From positions 45,147 through 109,146 of the forward strand of contig NZ_JACJQG010000026.1 in the NCBI RefSeq assembly GCF_014696435.1: 64,000 nucleotides of DNA, in the 5' to 3' direction. The DNA comes from Calothrix anomala FACHB-343 (GTDB taxonomy: Bacteria > Cyanobacteriota > Cyanobacteriia > Cyanobacteriales > Nostocaceae). Below are positions 8,460 through 17,293 of the stretch, piece after piece (positions within the stretch are counted from its first letter, which is position 1; each line of letters begins with the position of its first letter). The translations under genes were made by a program, and so were the position numbers. The notes under the pieces were generated by a model, which ran no database searches, was not told where the DNA came from, and saw nothing but the letters and a program-made list of their open reading frames with translations.

Positions 8460-9581
8460 TTATTTGTTGACTTGAAAAGGTGTATATTTACCCCCCAAGG
8501 CTTCTACTATGGTGCGGGTATTAGCTTGCATCATTTTAATATAAGTATCGCCTGCACTTCCCTTGGCACCAATAGAGTCAGAATAGAGTTGATTCGGGGC
8601 TAGTTTTACACCTGCTTCTTGGGCGACAGTTTTAATTAATGCCGGATTAATGGTAGTTTCGGCAAAAATTGCATCGACGCCGATTTTCTTAATTGATTCT
8701 ACCAATCGCTGTACTGTTTGGGCGCTTGGTTGTTCTTCGGTACTAATGCCAATTAATGTACCCGCGATCGCAATTTGGTAAGCTTGTCCATAATATTGAA
8801 ACGCATCATGGGTAGTCACAAGTTTGCGTTTATTAATGGGAATCGTTTGAATTTGCTGATTAATCCACTTATCTAACTGTTTTAGCTCAGTGGTAAGTTC
8901 CTTTGCGTTCTGAGTAAATTTTTCTTTATCTTCCGGCGATAATTGAATTAAAGCATCGCGAATCGCATTTACCATTGCGATCGCATTTTCTGCACTCCCC
9001 CAAACATGAGGATCGGGTACTATTTCACCTTTACCCTTATCTAACTGCAAGGGTTTGACAACTTCTCCCACCGCTACCCGCTTTACCTTTCCACCCGCAG
9101 CATTCATTAATTTAATCAGCCCAGGTTCTAAATTGTAGCCGTTATATAAAATCAAGTTTGCTGTTTCCATCACCCGGCTATCTGCTGGTACCGGTTCGTA
9201 AACATGGGGATCTGTACCCGGTTTGAGAATTCCCGTTACCTTAACTTCATCACCAGCAACCTCTTGAGTTAGATCGGCAATAATTGTGCTAGTGGCGACA
9301 ACTTGCGGTTTACCATCGCCTTGAGAATTATTACCACCATTCGGCTGACTGCACCCAAATAAAGCCATAGGCAGAAGCATTCCCAGGCATATCTGCGAAA
9401 CAATATTCTTCAATTGGCGATTGTTGACGGTTGACGGTTGACTGTTGACCGTTGACGGTTGACTGTTGACTGTTGACTGTTGACTGTTGACTGTTGACTG
9501 TTGACGGTTGACGGTTGACGGTTGACTGTTGACCGTTGACTGTTGACTCTTACCCTTATCTATCTTCAGCATTAGTTTCAC
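8460..9581 (-). CDS. metal ABC transporter substrate-binding lipoprotein (TroA/ZnuA superfamily)
   Basis: Cluster A-I binding protein that delivers Zn2+, Mn2+ or similar ions to the permease encoded divergently at 9672-11506. Metal ligands are visible: His in DPHVYEP, His in DPHVWGS, His in THDAFQYYG and Asp in YSDSIG. This H/H/H/D set is TroA- or ZnuA-like rather than the H/H/E/D set of typical Mn proteins, and there is no His-rich zinc loop, so the metal is left open. Lipobox LFGC (Cys77) follows a hydrophobic stretch. Residues 12-55 are a seven-residue repeat (STVNSQP-like) translated from an intergenic-type heptamer array. A TTG at residue 57 is an alternative start that would skip it but lacks a ribosome binding site. 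Confidence 0.88.
   Translation of the reverse strand: MKLMLKIDKGKSQQSTVNSQPSTVNRQQSTVNSQQSTVNSQPSTVNSQPSTVNNRQLKNIVSQICLGMLLPMALFGCSQPNGGNNSQGDGKPQVVATSTIIADLTQEVAGDEVKVTGILKPGTDPHVYEPVPADSRVMETANLILYNGYNLEPGLIKLMNAAGGKVKRVAVGEVVKPLQLDKGKGEIVPDPHVWGSAENAIAMVNAIRDALIQLSPEDKEKFTQNAKELTTELKQLDKWINQQIQTIPINKRKLVTTHDAFQYYGQAYQIAIAGTLIGISTEEQPSAQTVQRLVESIKKIGVDAIFAETTINPALIKTVAQEAGVKLAPNQLYSDSIGAKGSAGDTYIKMMQANTRTIVEALGGKYTPFQVNK
9417..9548. repeat. TTGACTG/TTGACGG heptamer array inside a coding region
   Basis: About nineteen heptamers of the TTGACTG, TTGACGG and TTGACCG types. Because 21 bases equal three heptamers, the minus-strand frame stays open and gives STVN every seven residues (positions 15, 22, 29, 36, 43, 50). 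The same family lies between genes at 3255, 20206, 30089, 44411 and 61916. Confidence 0.9.
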
Positions 9582-9671
9582 TTATTTACAACATTATTCC
9601 TCTCTATAGATTTTTTCATAATTTTCTCATTTTTATAGTAAGCTCAAGTTAATGAAATATAAAACACCATT

Positions 9672-10499
9672 ATGATAAACGTCTCTTTTTACACCAAGTT
9701 TAATAAATCACAGAGAAATACCAGGGAACAATCGGCACAAGTTATACATACTCATGATATGAAATCCACAGCAGGAATTAACATTGCCCATTTAGGGGTA
9801 CATTACCGCAGCCAAGAAGCTTTAAGAGACGTTAATTGTTATATTGAACCAGGTAAACTTACAGGTATTTTTGGCCCCAATGGTGCAGGTAAAAGTACCT
9901 TAATGAAAGCGATGTTGGGCTTAGTTCCCAAAAGTAGCGGTAATGCATTATACCAAGGCAAGCCATTAATGCAGCAACTAGAAAAAGTTGCCTATGTTCC
10001 CCAGCGTAGCCAAATTGACTGGACTTATCCGGCGACAGTGTGGGATGTGGTGATGATGGGGCGAGTAAAAAAGACTGGATGGTTGCGTAGCTTTTCCGCA
10101 GTTAGCCGCCAAGTAGCAAATAATGCTTTGGAAAGAGTGGGAATGAATAATTTTCGCGATCGCCCGATTGGCGAACTTTCCGGAGGACAACAGCAGCGAG
10201 TATTTTTAGCCCGTGCTTTAACGCAGCAAGCCGATATATTTTGTTTTGACGAACCCTTAGTAGGTATCGATCAAAAGACTCAAACAGTTATTTTTGAAGT
10301 CTTTGAGGAACTTGCAACCGCAGGTAAAATTGTCTTAGTAGTTAACCACGACTTAGGCGAATCTATCGCTCACTTTGATGATTTAATATTATTAAACCGA
10401 GAATTAATGGCCACAGGTTCACGGCAAGAAGTACTCACCGAAGCAAACTTAAACCGTGCTTATGGTGGTAAGGTTATGTACTTTTCTGATGCGGCTTAA
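9672..10499 (+). CDS. metal ABC transporter ATP-binding protein
   Basis: Cytosolic ATPase energising the metal importer. Walker A GPNGAGKST, Q-loop in YVPQRSQIDW, signature LSGGQQQR, Walker B FCFDEPLVGID and the switch His in VNHD are all present. The first 29 residues are unlike the family; ATG at 9759 (MKSTAGINIAHLGV) gives a normal 246-residue ATPase and is a good alternative start. The gene is divergent from the binding protein across a 90-base region and is followed after 131 bases by the permease. I saw no clear Zur, MntR or Fur operator in the shared region. Confidence 0.9.
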   Translation: MINVSFYTKFNKSQRNTREQSAQVIHTHDMKSTAGINIAHLGVHYRSQEALRDVNCYIEPGKLTGIFGPNGAGKSTLMKAMLGLVPKSSGNALYQGKPLMQQLEKVAYVPQRSQIDWTYPATVWDVVMMGRVKKTGWLRSFSAVSRQVANNALERVGMNNFRDRPIGELSGGQQQRVFLARALTQQADIFCFDEPLVGIDQKTQTVIFEVFEELATAGKIVLVVNHDLGESIAHFDDLILLNRELMATGSRQEVLTEANLNRAYGGKVMYFSDAA

Positions 10500-10630
10500 T
10501 AGTTCATAGTCATTAGTCATTAGTCATTAGTCATTGGCGATAGAAGAAAGACAGATGGCAGAAGGGATTTATTAGACAAATGACAAAGAACAAATGACAA
10601 AGGACAAATGACAAAGGACAAATAACAAAT

Positions 10631-11506
10631 ATGACAATTCAATCATTAATTGAGCCATTACAATATGGCTTTATGCAGCGATCGCTAGCCATCGCGATAT
10701 TAGTCGGCTTATTGTGTGCAGTTGTGGGCAGTTACTTGATGGTACAACGATTGGCGTTACTGGGTGATGCCATCAGTCACTCAGTTTTGCCAGGATTAGC
10801 GATCGCCTTTATGGTGGGGGCTAATATATTTGTTGGTGCGTTTATTGCTGGCGTTGTCAGTACAATGGCGATCGCACTTATTAGAACGCGATCGCCAATT
10901 AAAGAAGATGCAGCAATGGGAATAGTTTTCTCTGCATTCTTCGCCTTAGGAATTACCTTAATTACGGTCATTCAAAAAGATAATAAAATCGACCTGAATC
11001 ACTTTCTCTTTGGTAATATTCTTGGTGTTACCATTGATGAAGTACGCGATACAGCTATCATTGCCGCAGTTGTGTTGATAGTAGTAGTTTTACTCTACAA
11101 AGAACTATTATTTTACACCTTTGACCCCTTAGGCGCACAAGCCGCAGGTTTACCAGTTAATCGCCTCAATTTTGGTTTAATGCTGCTGATTGCTTTAACA
11201 ATTGTCGCCAGCATGAAAGCTGTAGGTGTAATTCTCGTACTTTCTCTATTAATTACCCCCGGTGCTACCGCCTATTTATTAGTAAAACGGCTCAATCAAG
11301 TAATGATTTTGGGTGCAGTTATCGGCGTAACTTCTAGTATTAGCGGTATGTACCTGAGTTACTTTTATAATTTACCCTCCGGCCCCGCAATTGTGTTAGT
11401 AGTATCGGGGTTATTTGTATTAGCATTATTATTTAGTCCGCGACATGGGATATTTGCACCCCAGAAAAAAGAACTAGTGGTTCATCGCGTAAATTCTGAG
11501 GAGTAA
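10631..11506 (+). CDS. metal ABC transporter permease (ABC-3 family)
   Basis: A 291-residue integral membrane protein with eight or nine helices, typical of ZnuB/MntB/TroC permeases. Family landmarks include GDAISHSVLPGLAIA near the N-terminus, the SPIKEDAAMGIVFS segment and DPLGAQAAGLPV. With the ATPase at 9672 and the lipoprotein at 8460 it completes one divalent-metal importer. The 131-base gap to the ATPase is filled with TAGTCAT and AAATGAC repeats, and the start codon directly follows the last repeat unit. Confidence 0.9.
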   Translation: MTIQSLIEPLQYGFMQRSLAIAILVGLLCAVVGSYLMVQRLALLGDAISHSVLPGLAIAFMVGANIFVGAFIAGVVSTMAIALIRTRSPIKEDAAMGIVFSAFFALGITLITVIQKDNKIDLNHFLFGNILGVTIDEVRDTAIIAAVVLIVVVLLYKELLFYTFDPLGAQAAGLPVNRLNFGLMLLIALTIVASMKAVGVILVLSLLITPGATAYLLVKRLNQVMILGAVIGVTSSISGMYLSYFYNLPSGPAIVLVVSGLFVLALLFSPRHGIFAPQKKELVVHRVNSEE

Positions 11507-11550
11507 AAAACGAACCGCGTTCGACGTACTCCAAAGGAGAACTCCCAGAG

Positions 11551-11612
11551 TAGTCGTTCCCGCAGGGTAGACACGAATTACTCGTTCGACGAAGTCGTTC
11601 CCGCAGGGTAGG
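11551..11612. repeat. direct repeat GTCGTTCCCGCAGGGTAG
   Basis: Two copies (about 11553-11570 and 11594-11611) embedded in a sequence with further GTTCGACG motifs and the ACTCCAAAGGAG palindrome at 11528-11539. No gene in this 200-base gap. Confidence 0.6.
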
Positions 11613-11714
11613 AAGAGAAAAGAAGAAGAAACTTACCATACATAATTAATGAGACAAAGCACTAGTGTTATCTTAAGAAATATTTGGAATTAAGAATTAC
11701 CAAAACCAAAACAA

Positions 11715-11963
11715 ATGACTATCACTGTCAACGCGGCTGAAGCAACCACAAAATTTGCTGAACTTCTCAGTCAAGTATTGCTAGGTGAAGAAGTTGTAAT
11801 TGCAGAACAGGGTATTCCCCTTGCACGTTTAGTCCCGATCGCAAATAATAGTTCTCCTCGCATTCCTGGCTTAGATAAAGGTAAAGTGTTTATGACATCC
11901 GATTTCAACGAACCTTTACCAGAAGAAATTTTGAGTGATTTTGAAAATTCTCACATTATTTAG
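11715..11963 (+). CDS. antitoxin of the Phd/YefM family (orphan)
   Basis: An 82-residue antitoxin: N-terminal VNAAEATTKFAELLSQVLLGEEVVIAEQGIPLARLVP is the Phd/YefM DNA-binding fold, and the acidic C-terminus is the toxin-neutralising tail. Such proteins repress their own operon and block a partner, usually a PIN-domain RNase. The partner reading frame begins two bases after the stop but is broken (see 11966). The antitoxin itself looks intact, so it may persist as a regulator or neutralise a related toxin elsewhere. Confidence 0.85.
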   Translation: MTITVNAAEATTKFAELLSQVLLGEEVVIAEQGIPLARLVPIANNSSPRIPGLDKGKVFMTSDFNEPLPEEILSDFENSHII

Positions 11964-11965
11964 TA

Positions 11966-12132
11966 ATGAGAGCTTTACTGGATACCCAGACAAAATGCGA
12001 TCGCCTAACTAAAGCTTGTTCCAAATCATAACTCGCGATCGCCAATCAACTTTTATAGTTTGGATAATCAGGCTGAGTAAAAAAACAATAAGGCTTTGCG
12101 ATCGCTTACAAAAACAGTGCCAAGGTCACTAA
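11966..12132 (+). pseudogene. broken PIN-domain toxin partner of the Phd antitoxin
   Basis: Directly after the antitoxin, ATG at 11966 opens MRALLDTQT, the standard start of PIN toxins with the first catalytic Asp, but after KCDRLTKACSKS a TAA (12029-12031) ends it. In another frame from about 12043 the sequence continues TFIVWIIRLSKKTIRL, which matches the next PIN helix, and then stops at 12132. Two GCGATCGCC sites 38 bases apart (11997 and 12035) bracket the disrupting segment; removing one interval rejoins the frames. The rest of the toxin (second and third acidic residues) is absent. Confidence 0.75.
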
Positions 12133-12179
12133 TATAATGTATAATCCCGGACATTGGAACTACTCTCACGGGATTGAGT

Positions 12180-12887
12180 ATGGATAAAGCGCTCATAGAT
12201 CAGCTAATACAGACTGTTCGCCAAGAGTTAATTCCGCAACTCAAGATAGAGAGTATCGATCCTCACGATCCAGTAGTATTTACCTATCTTCCCCAACCTT
12301 GGCAAAAATTAGGCGCAGGAAATTACGCCGCAGTGGTTTACCATCCAGATTATCCTCACTGGGTAGTAAAAATTTACGCACCGGGACGCCCTGGTTTTGA
12401 GGAAGAAGTAGAAGTATACCGTCTTCTAGGTTCTCACCCGGCTTTCTCGGAATGTTTTTATGCTCAAAATGGCGTGTTAATTCTTAAGCGTTTATACGGT
12501 GTAACGCTGTATGATGCAATTCAACGTGGTCTGCGTATACCCAAGCAAGTAATTGAAGATATCGACCAAGCTTTAGATTATGCACGTAAACGGGGACTAT
12601 ATCCCCATGATGTGCATGGGCGAAATGTAATGATGTATGAAGGTAAGGGATTAGTCGTTGATATTTCCGACTTTCTCCATGAAGACAAATGTGGCAAATG
12701 GGATAACCTCAAACGAGGATACTATTGGTTATATCGCCCAATTCTGGCACCATTGCGGATCAAGATTCCCTACTTTTTGCTAAATGTTGTCCGCAAAACT
12801 TATCGCTTCTTCTCTAAATTAAAGCAAGCAGGCGATGGCATTTTTGCGAAAATTTCTCGAAGACATCACAAAAAGAAACATTCTTGA
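12180..12887 (+). CDS. protein kinase-like fold protein
   Basis: A 235-residue single-domain protein with a reduced kinase fold. LGAGNYAAVVYH resembles the glycine loop, WVVKIYAPG holds the lysine, YPHDVHGRNVMM resembles a catalytic loop (HGxN type, as in RIO and aminoglycoside-kinase-like families) and VVDISDF stands where DFG is expected. The C-terminal 60 residues are very basic. TTG at 12174 gives two more residues; ATG at 12180 is preferred. The substrate is unknown. It is convergent with the large hybrid kinase at 13091. Confidence 0.7.
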   Translation: MDKALIDQLIQTVRQELIPQLKIESIDPHDPVVFTYLPQPWQKLGAGNYAAVVYHPDYPHWVVKIYAPGRPGFEEEVEVYRLLGSHPAFSECFYAQNGVLILKRLYGVTLYDAIQRGLRIPKQVIEDIDQALDYARKRGLYPHDVHGRNVMMYEGKGLVVDISDFLHEDKCGKWDNLKRGYYWLYRPILAPLRIKIPYFLLNVVRKTYRFFSKLKQAGDGIFAKISRRHHKKKHS

Positions 12888-12892
12888 GTTGG

Positions 12893-12935
12893 TCATTTGT
12901 CATTTGTCATTTGTCATTTGTCATTTGTCATTGGT
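12893..12935. repeat. GTCATTTG octamer tandem repeat
   Basis: Five near-perfect copies of GTCATTT(G), the reverse complement of the AAATGAC family seen at 10565-10625 and 19250-19280. Confidence 0.8.
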
Positions 12936-13052
12936 AAGGGTTTCAGGCTATTTATGTCAATTATAGAGTTGAGTATAATTACTGAGTTAACGTCAGCTTA
13001 TTTTATGTAAATGACACCAATTTACATTCTAATACGTAATTAAAATTCTGGT

Positions 13053-13074
13053 AGGGGCGGGGTTTCCCCGCCCT
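13053..13074. repeat. GC-rich hairpin GGGGCGGGG-TTT-CCCCGCCC
   Basis: A near-perfect stem with a three-base loop, 17 bases past the end of the hybrid kinase gene. The same GTAGGGGCGGGGT core forms the arms of the larger elements at 20236 and 57979. Confidence 0.6.
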
Positions 13075-13090
13075 GGTGAAGGTTTCAATG

Positions 13091-16000
13091 TTAAGTTTTA
13101 GATTGCGATTTGATTAAAAGTTGTTGAATTGTGGCTATAAGGTGTTGCAGTCTAACTGGCTTAGTTAAATATTCATTAGCGCCAGCTGCTAGACAAGTTT
13201 CGCGATCGCCTGGCATGGCTAGCGCCGTTAAAGCAATAATGGGAATATGATTAAATTGGACATCCTCCCGAATGCGCTGGATGGCTTCTATTCCGTCCAT
13301 TTCTGGCATTTGAATATCCATTAAAATTATGTCGGGATGTTGACTATAAATCTGCTCAATGGCTTGTTTTCCATCGTTGGCGATCGCTAAACGATATCCG
13401 CGATGTTGCAAATAGTTAGCCATTGTAGTGATATTGGCTTGATTGTCTTCTACCAATAAAATCAAAGCAGAGGTGTTTGGCATAACAGCGATCGCTGAGG
13501 ATATCCCAGAGTTAGGAGATTGTACTTCCGGCACAGTTGGAGAATTGCGATCGCTGCTAATGTAGGGAATGCGCACAGTAAAACAACTCCCTTCTCCTAC
13601 CTGACTGGTAACTGAGACTGTACCACCATGTAAAGTAATAATGCGCTGTACTAATGCCAAACCTAAACCAGTGCCATTGTACTGGCGGTTGAGGTTGCTA
13701 TCCAACTGGATGAAAGGCTGAAATAATTTGTGAATATCTTCAGAGGCGATACCAATACCAGTGTCACTCACAGTAAAATTCACATGCGGAACAGAAGATG
13801 GTGAATTTTCTCCCTCTGCTACTTCTAGCCATACCTTGAGCGTCACCACACCCCCTGCAGGGGTAAACTTAATCGCGTTGCTGAGTAAGTTAATTAGTAC
13901 TTGACGCAAACGGCGATCGTCCGCTTGCATACTACCCAAAGACTCGGCAATATCAGTCATCAGGCGAAGATTTTTATTTAACGCCAGCTGTTGAACAAAC
14001 AACAAACTGCTATGACACAGACTTTTAACTGGGCTGTCACTCAGTTGCAGTTCCAGTTTACCCGATTCAATTTTAGCTAAATCAAGGATCTCATTGATCA
14101 GTTCTAGTAAATGTCTACCACTCCGTTCGATAGTCGCGATCGCTTTTGCTTGCCGTTGATTAATCTCACCAAATATAGCTTCATTAAATGCTTCAGACAT
14201 CCCCAAAATCGCATTCAGTGGTGTACGCAATTCATGGCTCATATTCGCCAAAAATTCATCTTTGAGGCGAGTCGCACGGGCTAGTTCAAGATTAGCTTGG
14301 GTAAGTTCCTGATTTATTTGATAAAGTTGTGCTTCCGCGCGTTTGCGTTCAGTAATATCATAGTTAATCCCTACCATTCGTTGGGGTTGGCCCTGCTCAT
14401 TGCGTTGAACTAGAGCTATTGCTCTAATAAAGTGAATGCTGCCGTCTGGATGCACCGCACGAAATTCTGTATTAAATTCTTTTTCTCCCCTAATAGCAGC
14501 CTGAAGAGCAGCTTCAGCGTCAACAAGATCATCTGGATAAACCGCCTTCCGCCAATCCTCATATGTAGCGGGAATTTCTGAGCGTTGCATCCCATACAGT
14601 TCATACATCCGGTCATCCCATTCTGCTTCGTGAACCAAATCCCAGTCCCAAGTGCCAATTGCTCCGGCTGCGAGTGCCAAGTTCAAGCGATCGGAAAGAT
14701 TTTGTAATTTTTCTTGGGTTTGTTTGCGTTCGGTAATATCGGTTTCTGAACCACTCATGCGGATGACCTTACCTGTTTCATCCCACAAAGCCTGACCCCG
14801 GTCTAAAATCCAGATATATGAGCCATCTTTTTGCTGTACTCGGTATTCTGCTTGAAAAAACGGTGTTTTTTGGGCAAAATGGTCATTCAATGATTGCATC
14901 ACCATCTCGTAATCGTCGGGATGAATGCGACTTGACCATTCTTCTAAGTTGTTGCTAATTTCCGCATCGCTATAGCCCCGCATTTGTTTCCAGCGAGTTG
15001 ATAAAAATACCTCATTATTTTTGATATCCCAATCCCAGATACCATCATTAGTCCCTTGCAATACTAAATGCCAACGTTCTTCGCTAGCTTGCAACGCTGC
15101 GGTGCGGCGTTTCACTCTCTCTTCTAGTTCCTGATTTAGTTGTAGCAATGCTTGCTCTGCCAGAATTCGTTCGGTAATATCAACAGCCACACCACCAATT
15201 AAGTATTGTCCTGATGTTTGCGGCAAAGGGAATTTGTAAACTAAAAAATCCCCTAATGTGCCATCTTTTCTCGGAGCTTTTTCTACAGTTTCCAGAACTT
15301 CTTGGGTTTGCGCCACCAGACGAATATTATCTAAAAACTGTTGAGCAATTTCTACCGGATACAAATCAAAGACTGTCTTACCAATTACATCTTCTACGGT
15401 TTTAGCTGGAAGTTGAATGTTATCAAGATAAGTTTGGCTGAGATAAACGAGCCTACCTTCTGCATCAGTAATCCACGAGGCTGTAAGACTATGATTCATG
15501 AATGCCTGAAACCTGGCTTCACTTGCCTGCAGGGCAATTTCTGCCTGTTTACGCTGGCTAATGTCCTCAATCACACTAATCATGTATTGTGGATGATGCA
15601 AACTATCATGCGCTAAAGAAACAGTCAGTTTAATCCAGATAACCGACCTATCCTTGCGGATATAGCGTTTATCCATTGAATAGGTATTAATTGTGCCTGC
15701 CAGCAGCATTTGTAATTGTTGTAAATCTGCTGCTAAATCATCTGGATGAGTAATTTCTTGGAAAGTTAAGTTCATCAATTCCGACTGGCGGTATCCGGTA
15801 ATCTCACAAAATCGTCGGTTAACGCGCAAGAATTGCCCGCTTAATAGTATATGACTGATGCCCACTGCTGCTTGCTCAAAGGTGCTGCGAAATCGCTCTA
15901 CACTTTCTCTGAGGGTTTTCTCAGTGCGTTTGCGCTCCTCCATCTGGGTTTGTGCTATTTCATAAGCACTAGCTTGTTGAATCGCGATCGCTATTTGTAC

Positions 16001-16879
16001 CGCTAGTTGATCCAACAATTCCAATTCCAATGCATCCCATTGTCTAGGCGCATGACATTGGTGCGCAATTAATAATCCCCATAGGCGATTTCTCACCACA
16101 ATTGGTACTACTAAATTGGCTTTGACTTCAAATTCCTCTAGTAGCTGTAAATGACAATCTGTGAAGCCAGCTTCATAAATATTATCGATTGCCCTAGTTT
16201 TGCCTTGACGATATTCAACGCCCGTCCCCCCTTGAAAGCAGGTATCCTGAATCTGTCTGGCTAAACTTATCTTCCAGCCTGGTAGAACTGACTCCGACAC
16301 CACAATTCCACTCATATCTGAGTTAAATTGATAGACTATTACCCGGTCTACTTGTAAAAATTGCCGTACTTCTTCGGTGGTGACTGCTAAAATATCTTTC
16401 AGCTTGAGTGCCTGACGAATTCGTAAAGCGATCGCGGCAATTAATTGTTTTTGTTCGCGACTTTGTTCTAACTGCCAAATGCGATGTCTGTGTTTGAGCG
16501 CATCATGAATCGCTGCATGTAAAGTTGCTGGTGTCAACTGATTTTTGATTAAGCAATCTTGCGCCCCGTTTTTCATCGCCCGAACAGCAATCTCTATATC
16601 TTCATGTTCTGTTAGCAGGATGATTGCTGTTTGTGTATTGCTGCAACTCTCCCTTAATTTCCCCAACAACTCCAGCCCATTACCATCAGGTAATAAAAAA
16701 TTCAGTAAAATTACATCTGCGCTCTCTTGTTGACACCAAACAATTGCTTGTTTCCCTGTCTCAAACTGCAAAATTTTATACGTATATATACTATCCTGTT
16801 GCAAATATTGACGAAAATTCATCCATTTTGCAGTGCGATCGTCAATGAGCAAAATAGTTAGACAGGAAGATTGAGTCAT
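13091..16879 (-). CDS. multi-sensor hybrid histidine kinase (REC-GAF-PAS4-HisKA-HATPase-REC)
   Basis: A cytosolic hybrid kinase of about 1262 residues. In order: N-terminal receiver (TILLIDD, then VILLNFLLPDGNG, where Asn replaces the usual phosphorylated Asp), a GAF domain containing VIVYQFNSDMSG and [10 protein letters not shown], four PAS/PAC units ending in DITER-type motifs, HisKA with the H-box [14 protein letters not shown], HATPase (DTGIGIASED, GTGLGLALV) and a C-terminal receiver (ILLVEDNQAN, IILMDIQMPEMDG). ATG at 16879 (MTQSSCLTILLIDD) is chosen because it starts the receiver directly; a start at 16984 would add 35 unrelated residues. GAF lacks an obvious bilin-binding CH pair. Confidence 0.88.
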   Translation of the reverse strand: MTQSSCLTILLIDDRTAKWMNFRQYLQQDSIYTYKILQFETGKQAIVWCQQESADVILLNFLLPDGNGLELLGKLRESCSNTQTAIILLTEHEDIEIAVRAMKNGAQDCLIKNQLTPATLHAAIHDALKHRHRIWQLEQSREQKQLIAAIALRIRQALKLKDILAVTTEEVRQFLQVDRVIVYQFNSDMSGIVVSESVLPGWKISLARQIQDTCFQGGTGVEYRQGKTRAIDNIYEAGFTDCHLQLLEEFEVKANLVVPIVVRNRLWGLLIAHQCHAPRQWDALELELLDQLAVQIAIAIQQASAYEIAQTQMEERKRTEKTLRESVERFRSTFEQAAVGISHILLSGQFLRVNRRFCEITGYRQSELMNLTFQEITHPDDLAADLQQLQMLLAGTINTYSMDKRYIRKDRSVIWIKLTVSLAHDSLHHPQYMISVIEDISQRKQAEIALQASEARFQAFMNHSLTASWITDAEGRLVYLSQTYLDNIQLPAKTVEDVIGKTVFDLYPVEIAQQFLDNIRLVAQTQEVLETVEKAPRKDGTLGDFLVYKFPLPQTSGQYLIGGVAVDITERILAEQALLQLNQELEERVKRRTAALQASEERWHLVLQGTNDGIWDWDIKNNEVFLSTRWKQMRGYSDAEISNNLEEWSSRIHPDDYEMVMQSLNDHFAQKTPFFQAEYRVQQKDGSYIWILDRGQALWDETGKVIRMSGSETDITERKQTQEKLQNLSDRLNLALAAGAIGTWDWDLVHEAEWDDRMYELYGMQRSEIPATYEDWRKAVYPDDLVDAEAALQAAIRGEKEFNTEFRAVHPDGSIHFIRAIALVQRNEQGQPQRMVGINYDITERKRAEAQLYQINQELTQANLELARATRLKDEFLANMSHELRTPLNAILGMSEAFNEAIFGEINQRQAKAIATIERSGRHLLELINEILDLAKIESGKLELQLSDSPVKSLCHSSLLFVQQLALNKNLRLMTDIAESLGSMQADDRRLRQVLINLLSNAIKFTPAGGVVTLKVWLEVAEGENSPSSVPHVNFTVSDTGIGIASEDIHKLFQPFIQLDSNLNRQYNGTGLGLALVQRIITLHGGTVSVTSQVGEGSCFTVRIPYISSDRNSPTVPEVQSPNSGISSAIAVMPNTSALILLVEDNQANITTMANYLQHRGYRLAIANDGKQAIEQIYSQHPDIILMDIQMPEMDGIEAIQRIREDVQFNHIPIIALTALAMPGDRETCLAAGANEYLTKPVRLQHLIATIQQLLIKSQSKT

Positions 16880-17293
16880 AAAATAACTTAACAACAGAGG
16901 CTGGAAATAAGGGGTTAAAGAACAATATTTTTCCTTCCCTTGTGGATGTTTCCATAAGGGGCTAGCGGATAATATTTCTTCCAAATACTATCTGTAATGG
17001 GAAAAATTGCCGGAAATGTTCAGCCTTCTACTTGTGTCAAAAGTCACGACTCAATTAGAGCCTGTAGTGATAAATAATTGACTAACTTATAGCATTAAAA
17101 TATACAAAAGCCAATTGTATTTATTTTAAGCGTTCGCAGTGATACAGTTGTGTATTTTACTTGACAAATAAATGAATTTACGTAAAATAAATCCAAATCT
17201 CCAATAGAGATGCACCTAGAGTAGAGATTTTTAGGAGCGATCGCTATTACTCGATCGCCTAGACATTCAGAACTATAGCACTCTCATATTGTC
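16880..17293. other. gene-free upstream region of the hybrid kinase
   Basis: Upstream of the kinase start at 16879 and past the 3' end of modBC. AT-rich, with a few GCGATCGC sites near 17237-17262. I saw no gene, operator or terminator that I can support. Confidence 0.5.

Noticed and set aside
8460-9581. Naming the binding protein ZnuA or MntC
   Set aside because: Ligand set H/H/H/D without a His-rich loop does not decide between zinc and manganese, and no Zur or Mn-type operator was seen.
9582-9671. Metal-responsive operator (Zur/Fur box) in the divergent region
   Set aside because: Searched by eye for TGATAATNATTATCA-like palindromes; none convincing.
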